A DNA stretch of 16,680 bases from UPXZ01 sp047973025 (GTDB taxonomy: Bacteria; Bacteroidota; Bacteroidia; Bacteroidales; Paludibacteraceae). The stretch lies in NCBI GenBank assembly GCA_047973025.1, contig JBKEBE010000135.1, positions 1 to 16,680 on the forward strand, read 5' to 3'. A program made the translations under genes and the position numbers. The notes under the pieces are model-generated. The model ran no database searches and was not told the DNA's origin. It saw only the letters and a program-made list of their open reading frames with translations. Shown here piece after piece: positions 1 to 8,237 of the stretch; within the stretch, counting starts at the first letter, position 1, and every line of letters begins with the position of its first letter.

Positions 1-392
1 CCCTCAGCTTCTTTCAGTTCATCGGATATGCCTTTGATTTTATCCCTAAGTGTCAGACCGGCCTCGCTGTTCCTTTGTTCTTTTGAAAGTTTATTGTACG
101 CAAGTGTTAAGTTTGACAATTCAGCTTTGAGTTGCTGCATACTATCTTTTTCGGCAAATAACGATTTAACGTGATTATCATACGTTTTTTGTTGTTCGCG
201 TAATTTCCCGTTTAATTCTCTAATACTCGCACCGTAAGCTTCGTACTGAACGCGTCCCTCTTCGGTTGAAGTATCGAGCTGTTTCTGTAACCTTTTTAGA
301 TTTTCAATCTCTTTTCTGGTTTCAGACATAGCTTTTAATGCCTGATCAGCTTTTAGCTCAACTGATAATAATATTTTTTTTTCGTCTGCCAT
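1..392 (-). CDS. Phage tail tape-measure protein, N-terminal part (cut by window edge)
   Basis: The reading frame opens with ATG at 392 (MADEKKILLSVELKAD...) and stays open for 130 codons to the left edge, so only the N-terminus is present. The visible part is almost entirely charged and helical, with K/E/L/Q heptad-like spacing and no cysteine. It includes stretches such as IENLKRLQKQLD and LSNLTLAYNKLSKEQ, typical of the coiled-coil start of tape-measure proteins, which set tail length and occupy the tail lumen. Its start shares one base with the upstream gene's stop (TAATG), so it is translationally coupled to the tail gene before it. Position at the end of a run of tail genes supports the call. 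Without the rest of the protein another coiled-coil virion protein cannot be excluded. Confidence 0.7.
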   Translation of the reverse strand, partial: MADEKKILLSVELKADQALKAMSETRKEIENLKRLQKQLDTSTEEGRVQYEAYGASIRELNGKLREQQKTYDNHVKSLFAEKDSMQQLKAELSNLTLAYNKLSKEQRNSEAGLTLRDKIKGISDELKEAE

Positions 393-2272
393 TATAGTCT
401 TATCAATTCGACTTTCGTCAGTTTACCACTAATGAAATTTTTTATTTTGTTGATGTAAAAATACGCTCCAAACTTTTCAACCCAAACCGGAATGAAACAA
501 CCCGGCATTCCATTTTTCACGCTCCGATATTCCTCGATGTCTTTTTCTGTCAGATAGAATTCGACTTCAATCATTTTTGACCGAACCAGAATGTTATCGT
601 ACAATCTTTTGTAGTAATTTATGAATGATGAAAGCCTTTGATGGTTTGCATAGTATTTCAAAGACGAACCCTCTGTTTGTGTGATTATCACCAAATGATT
701 TTTGCAACCTTCAACTGAAACCTCAGCACCATCAACGCGCTCGATTGGTATGTTAGCCACTTTTTTTGCTTCCGTATGTGCGTTCCCAATCAGATTGTCA
801 ATCCCTGCTTCGAAATCTATCGTGAACAAATCTTTTGTATTTTCCAATGTTTCATCGTCAATGGTGAATGATACGCTGTCAGTAGCTACATCATCTGCAT
901 TGTCGAGCAATCGAATGTAGTTTATCTGAGCATAATTTTTCAATCCGAAATCAAACGAATGATTTTTATCGTGTAGTTTTCGGCTCCAATCTTTTGCGAT
1001 AGATTTGTTTTCGTAAATCTTTTCGAGCGTGAAAGCATATATTTTCTTTTCTATTGCATCTGTGAAAACTGTCATACCGAACAATTGAACGAATGTTTTG
1101 AATAAATCCAACTGCTTTTCAAATCCTATGTTTGGCGAAATGTACAAATTATCTCCTGTTTGTACTTTCGTATAATTATTCACGCTGACAGATGTAAATG
1201 CTACATCTATAACAATGTATGGCGCAAACGGATAAACGGTGTAGGGTTTTGATTCATAACTTACGTCATCTTTTTTTGCATCGACTTCTATGTATTCGCC
1301 AGTCAGCAATTCAATGATAACCGTATAGTAGTAGTTTCCGTACGAACCTGACATATACGTTTCAATCAAATTGTTTGCAGCATCGAATTTTTTCACGTTG
1401 AAACTGCTCAATCCGGTGTAGTATCGATAACGGTATAAATCAATTTTCATGTTCAGCGTCATATCGTACCTGGCCGTATATCTCGTGTACCAATGCGTTA
1501 CGACGGTTAAACCTGGAAGCGCATATTGTACACCACGTAGAGTTACAACGCCCCCTTGTTGGCCTTGTGCAAATATCTTGATTTCTCCGTATGATGCCGG
1601 TTTATCTTTGAAATACAATCTCGAAACAAATGGCACATTTCCGACATTGAATGTGCTGACCGATACAGCCAGGTTATTTACGTTTGCACCTAAATTGTGA
1701 ACCAGCGAATATCCATATTTGGTTAATGTTTTATTTACTGCATTCATCAAAAATGCAAACGGATAACGCCTTGCAGGTGTCAATTCAACATCACCGCCTT
1801 TTACAAATGTTGCTTCCGGCAGGCAGTAATTAGCATTTGTCTGATAGTAATCTCCAAACGTTACGCTTCCAAGCTGATAGAAACCTAAATCAATATCGCT
1901 CATATTTCCATTCTGCATAAGTTCAAAGATGTTGGCATTCCCGGCCAGTATCTGAACTTCAAAATGTTCTGACACCCTGTCTAATATTAAGTAACTGCCA
2001 ATTCCGGCTACATAAATATCATTCAAAAAAAGCCTGCAATCCAATCTTCTGAAAGGTACGTTTGTTACACTTTCGAAAATGTCTGAATACCCGAATATCT
2101 TACGATTTACAGCTGACTTTGGAAGTTTCAACTGTCGTGAGTAATCGGCCTGACTGTTTTTCAATTCAGCAATATCATTTACTTGATAATTCATAGCCGG
2201 CAGATCATTTCCCAAATCTGCTGTGTGCCAAACTCCGTTCAAGTCTTTTATTTTCAGTTCATATTTTCTCAT
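392..2272 (-). CDS. Large tail or baseplate-type structural protein, function not assigned
   Basis: A 626-residue protein rich in aromatic residues, Asn and beta-strand-like stretches, as in virion proteins. Near the N-terminus (about residues 35-60) it has an Asp/Asn-Ser-Gln...Tyr-Ser-Arg-Gln-Leu-Lys-Leu-Pro...Asn-Arg-Lys-Ile-Phe-Gly segment, a pattern I associate with large structural proteins of Bacteroidota phages. No enzyme motif, signal peptide or membrane helix is visible. The gene overlaps the preceding small gene by an ATGA junction and is coupled to the tape-measure gene by TAATG, so it is inside the tail operon. I infer a tail tube-tip, baseplate or adsorption role, but the fold is not recognised and it could equally be a tail-fibre component. 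Confidence 0.55.
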   Translation of the reverse strand: MRKYELKIKDLNGVWHTADLGNDLPAMNYQVNDIAELKNSQADYSRQLKLPKSAVNRKIFGYSDIFESVTNVPFRRLDCRLFLNDIYVAGIGSYLILDRVSEHFEVQILAGNANIFELMQNGNMSDIDLGFYQLGSVTFGDYYQTNANYCLPEATFVKGGDVELTPARRYPFAFLMNAVNKTLTKYGYSLVHNLGANVNNLAVSVSTFNVGNVPFVSRLYFKDKPASYGEIKIFAQGQQGGVVTLRGVQYALPGLTVVTHWYTRYTARYDMTLNMKIDLYRYRYYTGLSSFNVKKFDAANNLIETYMSGSYGNYYYTVIIELLTGEYIEVDAKKDDVSYESKPYTVYPFAPYIVIDVAFTSVSVNNYTKVQTGDNLYISPNIGFEKQLDLFKTFVQLFGMTVFTDAIEKKIYAFTLEKIYENKSIAKDWSRKLHDKNHSFDFGLKNYAQINYIRLLDNADDVATDSVSFTIDDETLENTKDLFTIDFEAGIDNLIGNAHTEAKKVANIPIERVDGAEVSVEGCKNHLVIITQTEGSSLKYYANHQRLSSFINYYKRLYDNILVRSKMIEVEFYLTEKDIEEYRSVKNGMPGCFIPVWVEKFGAYFYINKIKNFISGKLTKVELIRL

Positions 2273-2493
2273 CGCATTGATTGAATTATTTTGCTTACTA
2301 ATTCCTCGCTGATATTGTAGTTTTCAGCCGTATTTGTCCGCGCCTGCATTCGTGATTCGCACTTGCATACTTCATTCTGATAGAATTCATAGACATCAAT
2401 GTCACGTAGTACGGTACCGCGTAACAGACCGAAATCCGCTAAACGATATATCGTTTCCTCGTCAAATGATTTTATGAATTCATATACTCCCAT
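2269..2493 (-). CDS. Small protein of the tail operon, unknown
   Basis: A 74-residue protein, mostly helical by composition. It begins MGVYEFIKSFDEETIYRLAD and ends with NISEELVSKIIQSMR. It has two cysteines (CKCE) in the middle and no recognised domain. The ATG at 2493 shares its first base with the stop of the preceding 358-aa gene (TAATG), and its own stop overlaps the next start by four bases. Such tight coupling between two probable structural genes suggests a tail-assembly or minor virion role. The length is also in the range of a small chaperone. That is inference only; nothing in the sequence gives a specific function. Confidence 0.55.
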   Translation of the reverse strand: MGVYEFIKSFDEETIYRLADFGLLRGTVLRDIDVYEFYQNEVCKCESRMQARTNTAENYNISEELVSKIIQSMR

Positions 2494-3569
2494 TAAAATT
2501 GCACGTATGGCTTTGGTAAGATAAATTTGATTTCGATTGATTTTCGATAACCGGCTGTGTCGTTTTTTGTGTCGCCTTTGTCAGGTATGATCCGCATCCA
2601 TTTTGCCTTGCTTTCATCGTACCATTCCACGTAAGGTGAGTAAAGTATTCGGCTCAATTCCTCATACTCATTTCTCGTCAGATTTTCAGCACCAACTACA
2701 ACATTTTCGCTCGCTTCCAAATCAATCTGTATTTGATTTTCGGTTGCTGTTGATGTATTCAAGACATAAAGGTCGTAGATTGATGTGTTTTCAATCGATT
2801 TTTCAAACTCCTGGCTTTTTCCAAACAACCAATAATCAATTCCGCCCAAACGGTTGATCCAGCGAACGTAGAATGGATTTCGAGCAATGCACCCACGACT
2901 TACATTCATACGTCTGTGAATTCCGCCCTCGTCATCAAGGATGGTAATCGGTTCACCAAACTGATCTGTTATGATTGCTCCGTTGTTATCACGAAGATAT
3001 TTATCGACATTTGAATTTGCCAGCGCAATTTCACCTATGGATGTTCCAACATTTAGTCCGAAATGTTTTTCTGTCGTTGAAGCTGCAGCACTACCATCAA
3101 CGAAAAGATAGGTAGTTGAATTCTCAAAAGCTACTGCATAGATTATCCGCTCGTAACCAGCGAATGTTTTTATCTCGTCAAATCCGGTAAGGAAATAACC
3201 TAAATAACTCACCATATCTGTCGGCATTCCTAATTGAGAAACTGCATTCAGAGCCAATCCTTTATAAATCAGCGTTCCATCTGATTTGAAAACAGAGTAA
3301 TGCATTTTCAGCCTGCCATTCAAATAAATTCCTGATGCAATAGTTACGTTTCCGTTGGCCATTTCAGAATAAATCAGTCTTGAAAGGTTGAAAGTTGCCA
3401 CATCATTGAAAAACTCACTTTCGATTGTTTCAAAAACAGCCGGTAATACATCATGATTTCCGAATGCAACTTTTAGAACTGCCGTTGTGTCGCCTGCTTC
3501 TTTCGTTCCGCTCACAATTATTGGATTGAAAGCAGAATGAATTCTTGTTGGATATTGTGTAATTATCAT
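2493..3569 (-). CDS. Probable phage structural (tail) protein, 358 aa
   Basis: The protein starts MIITQYPTRIHSAFNPIIVS, and the segment SAFNPIIV followed by alternating hydrophobic and polar residues looks like an opening beta strand. The rest is beta-rich and has Gly/Asn/Ser turns (GNHDVLP, NGNVTIASG, YLFVDGS). No catalytic motif, signal peptide or membrane segment is seen. It sits between the HK97 gp10-like gene (TAATG junction upstream) and the small 74-aa gene (TAATG downstream), where siphoviruses usually place the major tail protein. That makes it a candidate tail-tube or tail-associated protein, but no family signature lets me confirm it. Its style resembles the 626-aa protein downstream, so both may contribute to the same distal structure. 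Confidence 0.5.
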   Translation of the reverse strand: MIITQYPTRIHSAFNPIIVSGTKEAGDTTAVLKVAFGNHDVLPAVFETIESEFFNDVATFNLSRLIYSEMANGNVTIASGIYLNGRLKMHYSVFKSDGTLIYKGLALNAVSQLGMPTDMVSYLGYFLTGFDEIKTFAGYERIIYAVAFENSTTYLFVDGSAAASTTEKHFGLNVGTSIGEIALANSNVDKYLRDNNGAIITDQFGEPITILDDEGGIHRRMNVSRGCIARNPFYVRWINRLGGIDYWLFGKSQEFEKSIENTSIYDLYVLNTSTATENQIQIDLEASENVVVGAENLTRNEYEELSRILYSPYVEWYDESKAKWMRIIPDKGDTKNDTAGYRKSIEIKFILPKPYVQF

Positions 3570-4012
3570 TAAGCAAAGATTTGGTTTTCGATTTCTTTTG
3601 AATATGCTGAATAAATTCGTTCGCTTATACGCTCTGTAAATTGTCTGATTGGTGTTTCGAAAATATCCTCTTTCATCCCGGATCTGAACAGCTTTGTTCC
3701 CTCTTTGGCTATCTTTTGAGCTACGAAATATGCAAATCTGTTCAAATCTTTTTCGTCGTTAAACGTCAGACCTTTTGCAATTGCCCACCGTTTTATGATG
3801 TCGCGAAACTGATACGGAACTTTCCCGGGTTGTCTTCCTGTTTCCAAAACTCCTACATAAGCATTCCCCCACAATTCGCCCCTGTTTCCTGAAACTTCAA
3901 TGCTGAAAGATGCACGCGTTTTACCGCTTGCAACCTGTCCAGCCTGTTCATGCCGGAAAATGATTTCATTTTTCAGCTGTTCCAATTCTTCACGTAATAT
4001 ATTATCAATCAT
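3569..4012 (-). CDS. HK97 gp10-like head-tail joining / tail completion protein
   Basis: A 147-residue protein with the layout of the HK97 gp10 family: an N-terminal helix (LREELEQLKNEIIFRHEQAG), then GKTRASFSIEV, a Gly-rich strand region GELWGNAYVGVLETGRQPGK, and helices beginning FRDIIKRWAIAKGL. The residues around YVGVLETGRQPG correspond to the usual Y-x-x-x-h-E-x-G-x feature of this family. These small proteins complete the neck or tail end in siphoviruses. The ATG overlaps the preceding stop (ATGA), and its stop overlaps the next start (TAATG). The 147-aa length fits the family. The assignment rests on motif pattern and gene order. Confidence 0.65.
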   Translation of the reverse strand: MIDNILREELEQLKNEIIFRHEQAGQVASGKTRASFSIEVSGNRGELWGNAYVGVLETGRQPGKVPYQFRDIIKRWAIAKGLTFNDEKDLNRFAYFVAQKIAKEGTKLFRSGMKEDIFETPIRQFTERISERIYSAYSKEIENQIFA

Positions 4013-4494
4013 TTCTTTTTGAATTTGCTCTCAATGATCTTGTTGTATCGTTTCTGAAATTTGTACTCTTCTAAATCGGTGTAAAGTATTCCAAACACTT
4101 TTCCGTACTCCCATTTGAGTATTTCGTCAGGTTCGCGGCTGTAATTCTTTGCCAGCGATTTTATCGTTCCGAAGTTTCCGATTTTCCCGGATAGTTCAGA
4201 TATTCCGGCTTGAATTTCTTCTGCCGTTGGCTCATAGTTCAGCAGTTCGATTTCTTTTTCAATCCAATACGCAAGTCCTTCGATGATTTCCACGATGTAA
4301 GGTTTCAGTCGAATAATGTCTTTCCGCTTTACATCTACATCGTGCATTGCTTTGATAATCTGCTTCATCATCAAATACTCGTTTCCGCCTTTCTCAATGA
4401 TTTTCCCGAGTGCAATTCTCTGTCCGAATGTCAGCTTTCCAGCTTTCACATCGATACGGTTTTTGAGTATTATTTTGGATTTCCTGACTAACAT
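4009..4494 (-). CDS. Small helical tail-module protein, possibly a tail assembly chaperone
   Basis: A 161-residue, strongly basic, all-helical protein. The segment LTFGQRIALGKIIEKGG and the C-terminal segment SLAKNYSREPDEILKWEYGK (residues about 115-135) resemble the helical layout of phage tail assembly chaperones, in which a 'la..y...pdev..w' element is common. It lies three genes before the tape-measure gene, not immediately before it as classical chaperones do, and no convincing slippery heptamer or extended out-of-frame partner is seen at its end. It overlaps the preceding gene by seven bases and the next by ATGA. The chaperone call is tentative; neck protein is the main alternative. Confidence 0.4.
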   Translation of the reverse strand: MLVRKSKIILKNRIDVKAGKLTFGQRIALGKIIEKGGNEYLMMKQIIKAMHDVDVKRKDIIRLKPYIVEIIEGLAYWIEKEIELLNYEPTAEEIQAGISELSGKIGNFGTIKSLAKNYSREPDEILKWEYGKVFGILYTDLEEYKFQKRYNKIIESKFKKK

Positions 4495-4904
4495 CTTATC
4501 ATTCTTAAATCAAACTGCAACATGATAGAAACCTCGTTTGCATCGAACCGCGGAAGTGGCGTAAAGAACTGCCATTCATCAACCCGCTCAAATTGTCCGC
4601 TAACATTGAATGCATCAATGAACGGCAAAACAATATCGTTTTCAATTTCATTTCGCAACACTTCACGCTGATCAGCATTGTTCTGAAAATTCGTAAACCG
4701 GCAGAAATAAATCTGAATGATGGTTGATTTCCTTTGAGTGTATTTATCCTTGTAGTACCTGCCTTGTCGGTATTCCTCAATGTACGCCCATTTCTGACCT
4801 TTTTTGAATTTATCTGCACGAACATTCATCATTGAACTTTCCTCGAATTCAACGATGTAATCTGCATTTGCCGATTGAATGATTTGTTTTAGTTGTGCTA
4901 TCAT
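4488..4904 (-). CDS. Phage neck or tail-terminator candidate, unknown family
   Basis: A 138-residue protein located directly after the terminase large subunit, with a 50-bp gap (4905-4954) in which I see no promoter or terminator. It begins with a helix (MIAQLKQIIQSANADYIVEF), has a basic middle (RADKFKKGQKWAYIEE, KDKYTQRKSTIIQIYFC) and ends with beta-like FTPLPRFDANEVSIMLQFDL. That alternating helix-strand-helix-strand plan, the size and the position are those of siphovirus tail-terminator or head-closure proteins, but no diagnostic motif is visible. The ATG at 4904 is preceded by an A/T-rich leader without Shine-Dalgarno. The gene is certain; the role is an inference from position. Confidence 0.5.
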   Translation of the reverse strand: MIAQLKQIIQSANADYIVEFEESSMMNVRADKFKKGQKWAYIEEYRQGRYYKDKYTQRKSTIIQIYFCRFTNFQNNADQREVLRNEIENDIVLPFIDAFNVSGQFERVDEWQFFTPLPRFDANEVSIMLQFDLRMIRC

Positions 4905-4954
4905 TATATAATTTTGAAGTGAAATTGTATATAATTTTTTATCGATGTTGTAAT

Positions 4955-6286
4955 TTAATAACTCACTCGTCTGATACCTTTTGATTGCGGTTTTACCTCA
5001 AAGTACATTCCCATTATCAGCATATCCAAGTAGTCAGGTGAATGTCCGAGAATAGCTTTCATTTTGTCCTTGCTGATTATTCGTTTCTTCAAATCAGTAT
5101 CGACATTTTCAGCTTTCAGTATCATCAACTCCTCTTTAATAATTTCCTCCTGCTCTTTCGTGCAGATGATTTTAAGCTCACGATTGATAATCTTTTCTGC
5201 CAGCTTGTAAGCACATTCCGATTTCAGATTTGCGTATGTATCTTTGTCGATGGCTGTTGCTCCTCCGTGGAATTCTTTTATTCCGTTGATGTAGCTTTCG
5301 AGATATGCACCCAATCCGTCACTATCTGCAACCGTTTGGCTCCTGCCAACTCCATCCGTTTCCATCAGCTTTTTAAGGTCCTGCTCAATTACTTTTGCCG
5401 GACTGTAAACTTTGTCAATCGCAACCTTGCAGATCATTCCATCCCAACTGCCTGCTACAAATCTATCCCGACCTTTCATTGCCAAATCGGCACTTATCGC
5501 TTTTCGCCCTGTCGGTTTTACGTGGTCGTTGAAAAAGCAATCACATACAGCATCGTAATCAACAAGCAAATCCGGGTCATCGTCAAACTCCCAGTTTCCG
5601 AACAAAAGCCTCTGCTTCTGATTGTGTGAGAGTATTCTTTCAAGGTTTTGTAAATAGCCTTCTGGTAGCTTTTTGTTATCAGTCGGTAATGCCTGTACAA
5701 ATCGTTTCCAGCTTTCAAGCGTTCCCTCTTTATCCTTTTTGTAGTAATCCGAAAATAAATAGTTCTTTGCCGGGTTACACGTCTGCAGTAGCTTTGGTTT
5801 CAGTTTGTAAATATCATTCTTCCACCGGCCGATACTTGCCTGCAGGTTTGTTTTTGCTTCAAGTGAGAATTCGCCAGCTTCTTCAATCCAACCTCTTGTC
5901 ATCTGCATTGAACCAAATCTTTGATAAAGCGGATCTGTCGGCATATACCTCGCATCGAGCAAATAAACCCTTGAACCGTTGTGCAAAAGAAAATAGTTGT
6001 CGTTTCCTTTGTAGGTGAAATACTTTTCCGTTATCCCCCAATTGCCGAACACTTCGTAAATAGTCGGGATGGTGTATTTCCGTAAATCGATCAACTGTTT
6101 TCTTGCAATGAAATAAAATGTTTCCGGGTATGTGAAAGCATCACTAAAAATTAAATTTGCGCCCAAATAACTTTTTCCGCTTCCCTTGCTACCTCCGTAT
6201 AGAATGTCGGTCACTTCATCGTTTATCCATAACCTTGCAACCTCTTTCTGTTTCTCATTACCATTCGTATTGAATTCAAGTATCAT
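4955..6286 (-). CDS. terL: Terminase large subunit
   Basis: The 443-residue motor and nuclease that cuts phage DNA and pumps it into the capsid. The ATPase half shows a Walker A loop GGSKGSGKS (residues 31-39), a Walker B with catalytic acid in WIEEAGEF (133-140) and the coupling motif TCNP (169-172). The C-terminal RNase H-like nuclease is marked by acidic positions in ISADLAM (Asp267), VADSDG (Asp321) and GHSPDYLDML (Asp418 or Asp421). The length is normal for the family and both domains look intact. The start overlaps the small-subunit stop by ATGA, so the two subunits are translationally coupled. The genes that follow are tail-type; portal and capsid genes are not adjacent. Confidence 0.95.
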   Translation of the reverse strand: MILEFNTNGNEKQKEVARLWINDEVTDILYGGSKGSGKSYLGANLIFSDAFTYPETFYFIARKQLIDLRKYTIPTIYEVFGNWGITEKYFTYKGNDNYFLLHNGSRVYLLDARYMPTDPLYQRFGSMQMTRGWIEEAGEFSLEAKTNLQASIGRWKNDIYKLKPKLLQTCNPAKNYLFSDYYKKDKEGTLESWKRFVQALPTDNKKLPEGYLQNLERILSHNQKQRLLFGNWEFDDDPDLLVDYDAVCDCFFNDHVKPTGRKAISADLAMKGRDRFVAGSWDGMICKVAIDKVYSPAKVIEQDLKKLMETDGVGRSQTVADSDGLGAYLESYINGIKEFHGGATAIDKDTYANLKSECAYKLAEKIINRELKIICTKEQEEIIKEELMILKAENVDTDLKKRIISKDKMKAILGHSPDYLDMLIMGMYFEVKPQSKGIRRVSY

Positions 6287-6792
6287 TTTATCACCATTCC
6301 TGTAATTGCGGCCAGTTCTTTTCCGTTACTCTTGATGTCGATTGTTGAAGTGATGTAACCCATCATTTTGCATCTCAATTCAATGCACGCTTTTATTCCA
6401 TTCAAGAAAGCCACATCTCCGCTTTGTTCTTTGTCCTCGTCTGACATTTCAAGTTTGGCATCGTCTTTTTTCCCGCTTTTCTTTGCAGTCTTGCGTTTCA
6501 GATTGCCGATTGATTTCTCCCATCCCTCCCAGTACTTTCGTTCAAGTCTGTCGAGCTTTTCGAGTTCAGATATAAGTCCGTAAGTTGCTGTTTCTTCTAC
6601 CTGCTTTTTTGCAATTTCAAGCTCCTCGATGTAGTCATTGAAAGCAGTCTGATAGGTTATATTGACGCCAGTTTCTTCCGAAACCATTTTAGCAATGTCA
6701 CGAAACGAGTAGCTTTGAGCTCTGTATTTCAGTACCAATAGCTTTTGTTGTTCCTTTACAACCTTATCTCTTGCGTTATTTCCCTTTGCCAT
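6283..6792 (-). CDS. terS: Terminase small subunit
   Basis: Encodes a DNA-binding subunit that recognises the packaging site and recruits the large subunit. The N-terminal half has a helix-turn-helix-like segment (residues about 15-55, YRAQSYSFRDIAKMVSEETG then ITYQTAFNDYIEE). The middle is a long charged helix suited to ring oligomerisation, interrupted by a lysine-rich linker (KRKTAKKSGKKDD), and the C-terminus is the short interaction tail. I chose the ATG at 6792 (MAKGNN), two bases after the stop of the preceding gene. A TTG six bases further upstream at 6798 would add two residues. The ATGA junction with terL and the 169-aa size support the call. Confidence 0.85.
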   Translation of the reverse strand: MAKGNNARDKVVKEQQKLLVLKYRAQSYSFRDIAKMVSEETGVNITYQTAFNDYIEELEIAKKQVEETATYGLISELEKLDRLERKYWEGWEKSIGNLKRKTAKKSGKKDDAKLEMSDEDKEQSGDVAFLNGIKACIELRCKMMGYITSTIDIKSNGKELAAITGMVIK

Positions 6793-6794
6793 TG

Positions 6795-8237
6795 TCAAGT
6801 TATATTGGTCAAGTTTACAGACTTTCTATAAGCCTGAATTATTTCATTGTTCAAATCCCACTTTTTGCCGTTTGGAAGTGGTAAGCTGAATTCGTGATTC
6901 AATGCCCATTCAGTCAGTTCGTCAGAGTTCGGTTTGTCGTTCACAACCTTCACTTGAAAACTCGATTTGAACAGTTTTTTAATAACCGGAAATCCACCAT
7001 CAAAAACAGAATAGTTATTCCCAATGTATCTCAATGTTAATCTCTGAACATCTTCCAAGGAATGATACTTTTGAAAATACCATTCGCCATATCGGTAGTT
7101 TCCGGTAAATCCATTTTTATCAACGAAAAATCCAGTACCTCGATGGTCGAGTGAGTTCTTTCTGTCGGTAGTGTTTTTCTTGAACTGAAAAGGAATTCCG
7201 GAATAGAAAATAATTCCGTTAGGTTTGCATAAAGCGGAAAGGCATATTAAAACTGCTCTTTCGTCGTCGAGTGAGTTTACAGAATTCAAAACAGAATCGC
7301 ATACGACTACATCATACTGACCTTGCGTTTCAAGCCGGTTAATGATACGTCTGAAATCTTTTTTTATCTCGTCAACCCAGATAGCATCTTTACCCGGTTT
7401 TCGTAAAAAGAATTCAATCGCGTGGATATTGAAACCCTCTTCATTCAGGAATTTAGCGTAATCTCTTTGCCCGGCCCCGAAATCGAGTATTGCCATTTCC
7501 TTTGTGATGTGCGGAATAACCAATTTTTCATACAAAGTAGAATGTGATCCTTTGCTTTTCTCACCATCTTTATTTTTTCTCAACCGGTATTTTTGAGCCA
7601 AACTCTGAATGTATGTTTTCTTTTCGATGTGTCCGTACTCAAATTCTCCGTACTCTCTACCGAAATAGTAAGCCACTTTCTTCACTTGATCATCAGGAAC
7701 CGCGTAAATGAGTAAATCAAGCCCCATCAGTTTAACAGCTTTCGCATATATAGCCGAAACAAATATATTTCCGTGCAAATCTGAAATAGCATTTGCGAAC
7801 TGGCCGTAACGCATTATCATTTTTGAAAGCTCATTGACAAAGTGGTTTTTCTCACCGCCATCAATGATTTCAATGTCCGAATTTTTGATAGTGTTGAACC
7901 CTTGTAATAGCTCCGAATGTATTTTGATGATTGGTGCGCGGTCGTTTATCTCGCATTCGCAGAAGTTGTGCAGTTGGTTGAAACGAACCTCGTCAGATGA
8001 ATTTACGCCGGTGAGAATAAACGTAGGAATAGTTTTATTTCCGAGTGATGCACTTGCTTTTGACCTTTGGTGCCCGGCAAGGATTTTATTGTTTTCGGAT
8101 CTGATGATGATAGGCTTGATGATACCTAAATCAGTGATGCTTTGTTGAAGCTCTTTAAGTGCATCCGCAGTCAAATGCCGTGGGTTGTAGTCCGCGGGAT
8201 TGAGTTTTGATATTTCGATTTCTACAATCTTACTCAT
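6795..8237 (-). CDS. ParB-domain / SAM-dependent methyltransferase fusion protein
   Basis: A 480-residue two-part protein. Residues about 5-75 form a ParB/sulfiredoxin-like N-terminal domain with LNPADYNPR, LGIIKPIIIR and LAGHQR (53-58, in the place of the GxxR box). Residues 76-230 are a helical linker. From about 233 a class I SAM-binding fold begins: motif I is ILDFGAGQRDYA (250-261), and the strand-4 region is VVVCDSVLNSV (310-320), followed by a 'LCKPNGIIFYSG' strand. The usual DNA amino-methylase (D/N)PP(Y/F) motif is absent, so the substrate is unclear. No C-terminal ParB helix-turn-helix is recognised. The gene overlaps the upstream ParB gene by eight bases and directly precedes the terminase pair, suggesting a role in marking or processing DNA before packaging (inference). 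Confidence 0.8.
   Translation of the reverse strand: MSKIVEIEISKLNPADYNPRHLTADALKELQQSITDLGIIKPIIIRSENNKILAGHQRSKASASLGNKTIPTFILTGVNSSDEVRFNQLHNFCECEINDRAPIIKIHSELLQGFNTIKNSDIEIIDGGEKNHFVNELSKMIMRYGQFANAISDLHGNIFVSAIYAKAVKLMGLDLLIYAVPDDQVKKVAYYFGREYGEFEYGHIEKKTYIQSLAQKYRLRKNKDGEKSKGSHSTLYEKLVIPHITKEMAILDFGAGQRDYAKFLNEEGFNIHAIEFFLRKPGKDAIWVDEIKKDFRRIINRLETQGQYDVVVCDSVLNSVNSLDDERAVLICLSALCKPNGIIFYSGIPFQFKKNTTDRKNSLDHRGTGFFVDKNGFTGNYRYGEWYFQKYHSLEDVQRLTLRYIGNNYSVFDGGFPVIKKLFKSSFQVKVVNDKPNSDELTEWALNHEFSLPLPNGKKWDLNNEIIQAYRKSVNLTNIT

Noticed and set aside
4000..4020. Possible programmed -1 frameshift at the end of the 161-aa gene (A-rich run before the stop)
   Set aside because: The run reads TTC AAA AAG AAA TGA and gives no X-XXY-YYZ heptamer with matching first bases. 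The downstream frame has its own ATG in an ATGA junction and encodes an HK97 gp10-like protein, so simple coupling explains it.
4905..4954. Promoter or terminator between terL and the 138-aa gene
   Set aside because: The 50-bp A/T-rich gap has no stem with a T-run and no TAnnTTTG box on the coding strand.
5042..6018. Long plus-strand reading frames opposite terL (195 and 130 codons) and similar ones elsewhere
   Set aside because: They are antisense to an intact terminase with all motifs, have no recognisable domain, and no plus-strand transcription signals precede them.
6793..6798. TTG start for the terminase small subunit
   Set aside because: An ATG two codons later (6792) gives the family-like MAKGNN start immediately after the upstream stop; the difference is only two residues.
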